Positions 1 through 5,809 of a stretch of DNA of 7,185 bases are shown one piece after another. A program made the position numbers and the translations under genes. Location of the stretch: positions 1 to 7,185 of the forward strand of contig DFIE01000111.1 in NCBI GenBank assembly GCA_002372735.1. The letters run 5' to 3'. Under the pieces are notes generated by a model. The model searched no databases and had not been told where the DNA came from. It was given only the letters and a program-made list of their open reading frames with translations. Each line of letters begins with the position of its first letter. Positions within the stretch are counted from its first letter, which is position 1. This DNA comes from Clostridiales bacterium UBA3705 (GTDB taxonomy: Bacteria > Bacillota_A > Clostridia > Oscillospirales > Oscillospiraceae).

Positions 1-500
1 AGGCCTCCAACATCGGCCAGGTGGCACAGTTTGCCGCTGCCGGTAAGGAGATCAAGAAGAAGAGCCTTGCCGAAATCGCCATGAGCTACGGCTACATCTA
101 CGTGGCCCAGGTGGCCATGGGCGCCAACCCCGCCCAGACCCTGAAGGCCATCACCGAGGCCGAGGCTTACCACGGCCCGTCCCTGATCATCGGCTACGCC
201 CCCTGCGAGATGCACTCCATCAAGGGCGGCATGATCCACTGCCAGGAAGAGATGAAGAAGGCAGTTGACTGCGGCTACTGGAATATGTTCCGCTTCAACC
301 CCGCTGCCGAGAAGAAGTTCACCCTGGATTCCAAGGCCCCCAAGGGCGGCTATCAGGAGTTCCTGATGAACGAGGCCCGTTACAGCCGGCTGACCCGTGA
401 GTTCCCCGAGCGCGCCACCACCCTGTTCGCCAAGAACGAGCAGAACGCCATGGAGCGTTGGGAGCACCTGAACAAGCTCATCGACCTGTACGACAACTAA
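1..500 (+). CDS. nifJ: Pyruvate:ferredoxin (flavodoxin) oxidoreductase, C-terminal part (5' truncated by window edge)
   Basis: This is the last ~166 codons of a gene whose start lies before the window; the open frame already runs in from base 3. The family oxidises pyruvate with CoA to acetyl-CoA, CO2 and reduced ferredoxin, using thiamine diphosphate and three [4Fe-4S] clusters in the cytoplasm. Recognition rests on the C-terminal block of single-chain PFOR: a FAAAGK stretch, then SYGYIYVAQVAMGAN, the EAEAY-GPSLIIGYAPC segment, an MHSIKGGM stretch, and the GYWNMFRFNP motif of the tail. The Cys of YAPC (codon 204-206) matches the fourth ligand of the proximal [4Fe-4S] cluster in characterised PFORs. 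The frame ends in TAA at 498-500 and is followed at once by a strong terminator, so this is the true end of its transcription unit. A GTG at 21 could be read as a start but sits inside conserved PFOR sequence. Full PFORs are ~1170-1200 residues, so about six sevenths of the gene is missing here. Confidence 0.95.
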   Translation, partial: ASNIGQVAQFAAAGKEIKKKSLAEIAMSYGYIYVAQVAMGANPAQTLKAITEAEAYHGPSLIIGYAPCEMHSIKGGMIHCQEEMKKAVDCGYWNMFRFNPAAEKKFTLDSKAPKGGYQEFLMNEARYSRLTREFPERATTLFAKNEQNAMERWEHLNKLIDLYDN

Positions 501-511
501 TCACCCACCCC

Positions 512-543
512 GGGGGACCGCGTTTTGCGGTCCCCCTTTTTTT
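512..543 (+). terminator. Intrinsic terminator of the PFOR gene
   Basis: A perfect 10-bp GC-rich stem (512-521 pairing with 527-536) closes a 5-nt loop and is followed directly by seven T residues (537-543). It starts 11 bases after the PFOR stop codon. It should isolate the surface-protein gene downstream from PFOR transcription. Confidence 0.95.
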
Positions 544-558
544 GCCCGTTTTTCGTTT

Positions 559-643
559 TTTCTGTGAAATCCAGGTCGGAAACTTGACAAAACCAGGTTT
601 CAGCATATAATTGAATTGTATTCTTTTGTACATTTCACAGAAA
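559..643. repeat. Perfect 12-bp inverted repeat flanking the surface-protein promoter
   Basis: The 12-mer TTTCTGTGAAAT at 559-570 recurs as its exact reverse complement at 632-643. The arms are separated by 61 bp, and their centres are 73 bp apart, close to seven helical turns. The left arm lies 14 bp upstream of the -35 hexamer. The right arm lies in the 5' leader and overlaps the A-rich start of the ribosome binding site. It could be a paired operator bridged by a dimeric regulator through DNA looping. It could also act in RNA: only a read-through transcript would carry both arms and could pair them over the Shine-Dalgarno region. The repeat is directly visible; both functions are inference. 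Confidence 0.6.
584..611 (+). promoter_or_regulatory. Sigma-A-type promoter of the SLH surface-protein gene
   Basis: A perfect -35 hexamer TTGACA (584-589) and a perfect -10 hexamer TATAAT (606-611) are separated by 16 bp. Transcription would start near 618, giving a ~36-nt leader before the ATG at 654. The AAAGGG at 641-646 serves as Shine-Dalgarno, with 7 nt to the start codon. Both hexamers match consensus in an AT-rich island inside otherwise GC-rich DNA, which suggests high basal strength unless a regulator acts, for example through the inverted repeat on either side. Confidence 0.88.
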
Positions 644-653
644 GGGTGATTCT

Positions 654-3600
654 ATGAAACGCAAGCTATTGGCATGGATTCTGGTGCTGGCCCTGGGGCT
701 GCAGCTGCTGCCCGCGGTTGCCGCCGAGGAGACCAAGGCCGAGATCCTTCTGCCCCAGACCTCCGCCGAGCTGGAGGTGGGCCAGTCCATGCTGCTGTCT
801 GCAGCACTCTCCAACGGACAGCAGGACGCCGAATTCACCTGGACCTCCTCTGACCCCGGCGTGGCCACGGTGGAGGGTCTGGGTCTGGTCACCGCCCAGG
901 CCGTGGGCACCGCCCGGATCCTGGTCCGCACCGGCAGCCTGCAGGCGGAGTGTACCGTCACGGTCACCGAGGGCCAGGCGGTCCCCGATTTCCAGGACGT
1001 GCCGGCCGGGGCCTTCTACGCCACCCCGGTGGATTGGGCGGTGAGCTCCGGCATTACCAACGGCACCAGCCTGGCCACCTTTGCCCCCGGCGCCCAGTGT
1101 ACCCGCGGGCAGATCGTCACCTTCCTGTGGCGTGCCGCCGGCGCCCCCGCCCCCCAGGGCAACACCAATCCCTTCCGTGACGTGGCCGCCGGCGCCTATT
1201 ATGAGCAGCCGGTGCTGTGGGCCGTGGAGCACGGCATCACCAACGGCATGGGGCCCGACACCTTCGCCCCCAACCAGATCTGTACCCGGGGCCAGGTGGT
1301 CACCTTCCTGTACCGGGCCATGGGCGCCACCAAGGTGATTACCAAGCGCAATCCCTTTGCCGACGTGGCTTCCGCCGCCTTCTATTTCTGCCCCATCCTG
1401 TGGGCTGCGGAGAACGGCATTACCAACGGCATGACCGCCACCACCTTTGCCCCCCAGCAGACCTGTACCCGGGGCCAGGTGGTCACCTTCCTGTACCGGA
1501 CCTACCACCCCGCCGAGCCGGCGCAGACCTTTGACCCCGACTGCTATGAGATTGTGGCCGACAATTGCACCTGGCTGGAAGCCAAGGAGAAGGCCCTGGC
1601 CCGCAACGGCAAGCTGGTCTGCTTTGACTCCATCGAGGAATACCGCTTTGTCCTGGACCTGATCGAGCAGAAGGGTCTGAACGACCGGTACTTCTACCTG
1701 GGCGGCACCCGGGATGCCCTGGGCAGCGACTACTACTGGCTGGGCCGCGACGGCCTGCCCACCCAGGACTATCTCAACGGCGGCGCCTGGTGCGACGAGC
1801 TGTGGCAGCTGGGCGAGCCCAATCTCCACTGGGCCGGCAGCGACGAAAATGCCCTGGAGGCCTGCTTCCTGCCCGCGGAGGGCCGCTGGGTCTGGTACGA
1901 CTACAGCAGCACCATGACCTCCCCCAACCGGCAGTATGCCTATGTGATTGAATACGACACCCCCCTGCAAAAGCCCAACCGGGAGGAAACCGTCTGGTCC
2001 ATCACAGATCTCACCGTGCAGGGCACTGACGTGCTGGTTACCCTGAACAGCAACGGCCCCGCCACCCTGACCCTGCAGGTTCTGGACGAGGACCGCGAGG
2101 TGCTGCAGGTTTCCCAGTGCCCCGCCCCGGACTATGCCCAGGCAGAGGGAATCACCTTGCGCCTGTCCTCCCTGCCCCAATATTTTATCCTGCGGGCCAC
2201 TCTCACCGACGCCGAGGGCGAGCTGCTGTGCGATCCCTATGAGACCATCCGCTACACCCAAATCTGGCAGGACTACCAGGCCCAGGACGTGGACAGCTTT
2301 GACCCCGACCGGGTGGTGAACTTTGACGCCAGCACCACCACCAACTTCGGCGTCCTGGCCGACGACGTGCTCCTGCTGGACGGCCCCGGCTGCGCGCTGC
2401 ACGGTACCTACAGTGCCGTGTCCGTATGGGAAAACGGCCACCTCCGCACCGACGACCAGGGCATCACCGGCTACAGAGTCGACTCCCCCGACAGCGCCTG
2501 GCTGGGCCTGCAGCAGGGCGACAAGGTGGCCGCCACCGACATCGAGGGCAAGCTCCAGCTGTTCCGGGTGGGCAGCCTGGAGTGGGACGGGGAGCATCTG
2601 GACATCACCCCCATGGGCGACGGCGCCCTGTGGGACTACTATTCCTACATGGACGCGGACATGACCTTCGGCGGCTCGGACAAGCGTGTGGACACCGAGG
2701 GCAGCTCTGAGACCAGCTTCAACGCAAGCCTGTACTTCAACCTGCCCAAGGGTCTCAAGGCCGGCGCCGCCCTCACCGCCAGCTACACCGTCACCGTGGG
2801 CCTGCACTGGGACATCAAGATCTTCGGCGAGGACTATGTGGAGTTCTCCATGAAGACCGAGCAGAAGGTGGAGGGCAAGTTCGAGGTGGTCGGCTCCGCC
2901 GACCAGCTGAACATCGGCGCGGACGGCGAAAAATCCAACTCCGCCGATCTGATCCCCCTGGGCTCCCACACCATGCCCACCAAGATCCCCGGGCTCACCA
3001 TCACCGGTAAGGCCTCCATCCCCGTCACCCTGACGGCCACCGCCACCGCCGGGGCCAGCTTCACCCGCACCAAGACCAGCGGCTTTATCTACATCCGCAA
3101 CGTGGGCACCCAGAACATCGACGAGAAGCCCGAGGAGGGCAGCAAGAGCTTCTATCTCAACGGCGAGCTGTCCGTGTCTCTCGGCATCAAGCTGGACATC
3201 AGCCTGGCCTATCTCACCGACGTGGCCAAGGCCACCGTCTCCGCCGAGGCCGGCATCCGGCTGAAGATGGCGATGGCCGGCGACCTGGTCTCCGTGGACC
3301 ACGCCGAAAAGAAGCACTGCTGCAATCTCTGCGTCAGCGGCACCCTGGAGTTCTATCTCACTGTGGGCGTCAGCCTGGAGTTCAAGATCCTGGAGATTGC
3401 GGAGTTCAAGCCCCTGGATGCGCAGATTCTGAACATCACCTTCCCCTTCAACCCCTTCGGCGACGACGAACTGGATGACGACGGTCTGATGGAGGGCGGG
3501 GTCGCCCCCGGCGAGCGCAGCCGGGAGGACTTTACCACCGGCGGCGGCAGCGGAGAGGACGCCTTCTTCCACTTCTCCCTGGTCAACGAGCCCGACAGCC

Positions 3601-4967
3601 CCTACGGCGGCGTGCCCCACTTCGGCTTCGGCCCCTGCCAGAACTACACCTACCGGGTCACCCTCCGCTGCGCGGACTACCAGGGCAAGGAGCTCTCCGG
3701 CATTCCCGTGCAGGTCACCGGCAAGAAGGGGAACCTGCCCCAAACCAACACCGCCCCCTATGAGCTGTATCTGCCCGTGGGCAAGTACAACGCCGCCCCC
3801 ACCATTGAGGGCAGCCTCCACCCCGGAAAGGCCTTTACCGTGAAGAAGACCGCCTCCAACGTGTGGATGGAGTGCTTCGGCCCCCTGAAGGTGACCGTGC
3901 TGGACTTTGACACCAAAAAGCCCATCCCCGGGGCCACGGTGAACATCACCCATGTGCTGAGCGGTTATACCGACTCCGCAGTGGGCGGTACCTTTCTGGG
4001 CACCGCCACCCTGAAAAACGTCCCTGCCGGCCAGGTCCAGGTGGACGTCAGCGCGGAAAACTACGCCCCCGCCTCCGAATACCGGGTGGTAAAGGCCAAC
4101 GGCGGCACCAAAACCACCATCTGGCTCCGTCCGCTCAACGGCACGGTCTACGGCATGCTGCAGGACGCCACCACCAAGCAGTTCATTCATGGGGCCAAGC
4201 TCACCGTCACTGCCAACGGCCGCACCCTCTCCGCGGTCTCCCAGTCAACCGGCTACTTCCGGGTGGAGAAGATCCCCGTGGGCGCCCGGGAGCTGGTCAT
4301 CACCGCCGAGGGCTACGACGGCAAAACCGTGTCCTTCACCCTCACCCTGGACAACCGGGACATGGACCTGGGCACCATCCAGCTCACCCGCAGCTGGGAG
4401 TCCTACTACCGCAACATCCTGCGCACCAGCAGCGATACCAAGTACGGCAGCAACATCATGCTGGCCGACCTGGACTTTGACGGCATCCCCGAGCTGCTGG
4501 TGGGCGGCAGACCGGGCTCCGGCCTGTTCTCCACTATGCTAGCCCTGTACACCTACAAAAACGGCCAAGGCAAGGACATCTCCCCTGCCAGCAACGATTA
4601 CCAGTACGTCCCCTTGACCGATATCACCCTGTCCCGCAGGGCCGGTACCTGGAGGCTCACCGCAGAATACACCTTCCGGGCGGGCCATGGGAGCTACAGC
4701 GACGGCTTCCACCAGATCAACTTTGTGAACAGCAGGTTCTCCACCACCTCACTGCTCCAAAAAGTGGTTGAGGGGAACACCACCACCTATTACTCCGGCA
4801 GCACCAAGATCTCCGCCTCCGCCTATAACACCGCCTACAACAACCGGTTCAGCGGCTGGGAGATCAGCAAAAACTACGTCACCCCCTCCGCAATGTACGC
4901 CAAGCGGCCTACCAACGCCCAGATTACCGAGCTCTTTACCCAGTATACCTGGACCGGCAGCTTCTGA
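654..4967 (+). CDS. Large secreted SLH-anchored modular surface protein with C-type-lectin-like domain
   Basis: The predicted product has 1437 residues. Residues 1-24 form a signal peptide (MKRK, hydrophobic core, AVAA before EE). A Big_2 Ig-like domain (~28-107) carries the WTSSDP-VATV pattern. Three SLH domains follow (~110-165, 172-226, 233-286), with TRGQ at 150, 211 and 272 in strict 61-residue register and each preceded by Cys; SLH domains bind secondary cell-wall polymer. A C-type-lectin-like domain (~297-435) has YFYLGG, GEPN (387-390) and WVWYD (412-416). Residues ~436-660 are an uncharacterised beta-rich region. Residues ~665-932 alternate hydrophobic and polar residues in long beta strands and contain HCCNLC (888-893). 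An acidic linker (DDELDDDG, 937-944) leads to three carboxypeptidase-regulatory/PEGA-like repeats (~995-1076, 1078-1161, 1162-1245). The end (~1246-1437) resembles an FG-GAP/VCBS unit with a DLDFDG loop (1272-1277). There is no LPXTG motif or C-terminal membrane anchor, so SLH binding is the likely attachment. The ATG has a good Shine-Dalgarno site and encodes the signal peptide. The gene stands alone between its promoter and terminator. The domain calls are firm for SLH, Big_2 and lectin-like; the rest is by pattern. The ligand is unknown. Confidence 0.93.
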   Translation: MKRKLLAWILVLALGLQLLPAVAAEETKAEILLPQTSAELEVGQSMLLSAALSNGQQDAEFTWTSSDPGVATVEGLGLVTAQAVGTARILVRTGSLQAECTVTVTEGQAVPDFQDVPAGAFYATPVDWAVSSGITNGTSLATFAPGAQCTRGQIVTFLWRAAGAPAPQGNTNPFRDVAAGAYYEQPVLWAVEHGITNGMGPDTFAPNQICTRGQVVTFLYRAMGATKVITKRNPFADVASAAFYFCPILWAAENGITNGMTATTFAPQQTCTRGQVVTFLYRTYHPAEPAQTFDPDCYEIVADNCTWLEAKEKALARNGKLVCFDSIEEYRFVLDLIEQKGLNDRYFYLGGTRDALGSDYYWLGRDGLPTQDYLNGGAWCDELWQLGEPNLHWAGSDENALEACFLPAEGRWVWYDYSSTMTSPNRQYAYVIEYDTPLQKPNREETVWSITDLTVQGTDVLVTLNSNGPATLTLQVLDEDREVLQVSQCPAPDYAQAEGITLRLSSLPQYFILRATLTDAEGELLCDPYETIRYTQIWQDYQAQDVDSFDPDRVVNFDASTTTNFGVLADDVLLLDGPGCALHGTYSAVSVWENGHLRTDDQGITGYRVDSPDSAWLGLQQGDKVAATDIEGKLQLFRVGSLEWDGEHLDITPMGDGALWDYYSYMDADMTFGGSDKRVDTEGSSETSFNASLYFNLPKGLKAGAALTASYTVTVGLHWDIKIFGEDYVEFSMKTEQKVEGKFEVVGSADQLNIGADGEKSNSADLIPLGSHTMPTKIPGLTITGKASIPVTLTATATAGASFTRTKTSGFIYIRNVGTQNIDEKPEEGSKSFYLNGELSVSLGIKLDISLAYLTDVAKATVSAEAGIRLKMAMAGDLVSVDHAEKKHCCNLCVSGTLEFYLTVGVSLEFKILEIAEFKPLDAQILNITFPFNPFGDDELDDDGLMEGGVAPGERSREDFTTGGGSGEDAFFHFSLVNEPDSPYGGVPHFGFGPCQNYTYRVTLRCADYQGKELSGIPVQVTGKKGNLPQTNTAPYELYLPVGKYNAAPTIEGSLHPGKAFTVKKTASNVWMECFGPLKVTVLDFDTKKPIPGATVNITHVLSGYTDSAVGGTFLGTATLKNVPAGQVQVDVSAENYAPASEYRVVKANGGTKTTIWLRPLNGTVYGMLQDATTKQFIHGAKLTVTANGRTLSAVSQSTGYFRVEKIPVGARELVITAEGYDGKTVSFTLTLDNRDMDLGTIQLTRSWESYYRNILRTSSDTKYGSNIMLADLDFDGIPELLVGGRPGSGLFSTMLALYTYKNGQGKDISPASNDYQYVPLTDITLSRRAGTWRLTAEYTFRAGHGSYSDGFHQINFVNSRFSTTSLLQKVVEGNTTTYYSGSTKISASAYNTAYNNRFSGWEISKNYVTPSAMYAKRPTNAQITELFTQYTWTGSF
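1281..1499 (+). repeat. Nucleotide-level repeat within the SLH coding region
   Basis: Thirty-six bases at 1281-1316 (SLH 2) recur without a mismatch at 1464-1499 (SLH 3), 183 bp (61 codons) apart. They encode CTRGQVVTFLYR in both copies. The first SLH domain carries a related but diverged version starting at 1098. The third-position identity suggests that SLH 2 and 3 arose by recent duplication or are kept alike by gene conversion. Confidence 0.85.
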
Positions 4968-4985
4968 CACCGGAACCCCCACCCC

Positions 4986-5017
4986 CAGGGGCGAGCAGCA
5001 CGCTCGCCCCTGTTTTT
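4986..5017 (+). terminator. Intrinsic terminator of the SLH surface-protein gene
   Basis: A perfect 11-bp stem (4986-4996 with 5002-5012) closes a 5-nt loop and is followed by five T residues (5013-5017). It begins 19 bases after the TGA stop. A smaller GCCC/GGGC hairpin with another T5 run (5018-5035) follows and may act as a weak back-up. Confidence 0.92.
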
Positions 5018-5079
5018 GCCCTTGTGGGGCTTTTTAATTAAACGGATGTTCTATTTGCATCCGGAATTCTGTTTTCTAC

Positions 5080-5108
5080 TTGACAATTGGCGGGTTTTGT
5101 GGTATACC
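5080..5108 (+). promoter_or_regulatory. Probable promoter of bioY
   Basis: A perfect TTGACA (5080-5085) is followed after 17 bp by TATACC (5103-5108), a -10 element lacking the usual final T. TACCAT two bases further on, at 19-bp spacing, is the alternative. Transcription would begin near 5115 and give a ~50-nt leader. The good -35 with a poor -10 suits a gene that is regulated. I see no sequence I would confidently call a BirA box. Confidence 0.6.
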
Positions 5109-5109
5109 A
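5100..5109. promoter_or_regulatory. 10-bp palindrome over the bioY -10 region (possible operator)
   Basis: TGGTATACCA is a perfect palindrome placed exactly on the -10 region of the bioY promoter, where a bound repressor would block RNA polymerase. Its GT...AC core resembles the general pattern of GntR-superfamily operators. Ten base pairs is short and chance is possible, so this is a candidate site only. Confidence 0.35.
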
Positions 5110-5164
5110 TAGACGTTTTCCGGCGCAGAATCCCAGGCCGGAGCAAGAGAAAGGAACAAGAGAT

Positions 5165-5731
5165 ATGAAGCAATCCAAGCTCGCCGCCCTGGTGCAGTGC
5201 GCCATCTTCGCGGCCATTCTGTGTGTGTTCTCCCCCTTTGCCATACCCATCGGGCCCATTCCCATCACCCTCAGCATCTTTGCGGTGATGCTCTGCGGCG
5301 TGGTGCTGCCCTGGTGGCAGGCGGTGGTCAGCGTGGTGGTATTCCTGGCCCTGGGGTTGTGGCTGCCCCTGTTTTCCGGGGGCAACACCGGCATCACCGC
5401 CCTGCCCGGTCCCACCGGCGGGTACATCTGGTCCTACGCCCTGATGGTGCTGGTGGTGAGTCCCCTGGCCCATCTGCGGGTCAAAAAGGTCGGTCTCAGC
5501 CTGGTGCTGGCCCTGGTGGGCTGCGTGCTGTCGGTGCTGGTGTGCTATCTGTGCGGCACCCTGCAGTTCTCTCAGCTGGCGGGCAAGACCTTCCAGGAGA
5601 GTCTGGCGGTGTGCGTGATCCCCTTCTGGGTGCCCGACGCCATCAAGGCCGTGGCCGCGGCAGTGCTGGGCACCACCGTCCGCCTGCTGCTGGAAAAGCA
5701 GGGCCTGCTGAAAAAGACCGTACAGCTGTAA
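5165..5731 (+). CDS. bioY: Biotin ECF transporter substrate-binding component BioY
   Basis: This 188-residue, very hydrophobic protein has about six predicted membrane helices, the size and form of BioY, the integral-membrane S component that captures biotin for an energy-coupling-factor importer. Family hallmarks are the GPIPITLSIFAVML segment (residues 30-43), GGNTG (72-76), GPTGGY (82-87) before a helix, and the C-terminal IPFWVPDAIKAVAAA helix. The ATG at 5165 is chosen because AAAGGA lies 9 nt upstream (5150-5155) and the protein then begins with a short basic tail and the first helix; an upstream extension to a GTG at 5087 would overlap the promoter. No EcfA ATPase, EcfT or biotin synthesis gene is adjacent. 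It therefore probably shares a general ECF module encoded elsewhere (group II arrangement); some solitary BioY proteins are reported to transport alone. It has its own promoter and meets the cysteine desulfidase gene tail to tail at a shared terminator. Confidence 0.92.
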   Translation: MKQSKLAALVQCAIFAAILCVFSPFAIPIGPIPITLSIFAVMLCGVVLPWWQAVVSVVVFLALGLWLPLFSGGNTGITALPGPTGGYIWSYALMVLVVSPLAHLRVKKVGLSLVLALVGCVLSVLVCYLCGTLQFSQLAGKTFQESLAVCVIPFWVPDAIKAVAAAVLGTTVRLLLEKQGLLKKTVQL

Positions 5732-5744
5732 CGGCCCCTGGGGC

Positions 5745-5783
5745 AAAAAAAGAGCGGAGGCTGCAAGCGCAGCTTCCGCTTTT
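5745..5783. terminator. Bidirectional intrinsic terminator between convergent genes
   Basis: A 12-bp stem (5753-5764 with 5769-5780, one G-T pair) and a 4-nt loop are preceded by seven A residues (5745-5751) and followed by a T4 run (5780-5783). Read on the plus strand it ends bioY. Read on the minus strand the A run becomes a T7 tract and the hairpin ends the cysteine desulfidase gene, so the minus-strand direction looks stronger. Confidence 0.9.
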
Positions 5784-5809
5784 AATATGTGCGCCGGCAG
5801 CGGCCGGTG

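Noticed and set aside
1281..1499. CRISPR-like array because of a 36-base repeat
   Set aside because: Only two copies exist, both in frame in SLH coding sequence, and the 147-bp interval encodes the rest of the SLH domain.
1542..1958. C-type-lectin domain as the variable target of a diversity-generating retroelement
   Set aside because: No reverse transcriptase, no template repeat and no adenine-rich variable repeat copy is present in the window, and the domain is internal rather than at the protein's C-terminus.
666..4190. A 1174-residue open frame on the minus strand opposite the surface-protein gene
   Set aside because: It is an antisense shadow produced by strong GC bias at third positions. 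The translation is low-complexity (rich in Gly, Val, Ala, His, Gln), has no recognisable domain, and lies over a plus-strand gene with clear SLH and lectin motifs, promoter and terminator.
5043..5063. Short hairpin (6-bp arms) upstream of the bioY promoter as a riboswitch or terminator
   Set aside because: The stem is too short, lacks a T tract, and lies upstream of the predicted start of transcription.
5087..5164. N-terminal extension of BioY from a GTG at 5087
   Set aside because: It overlaps the promoter and has no ribosome binding site, while ATG 5165 has one and begins the protein in the usual BioY way.
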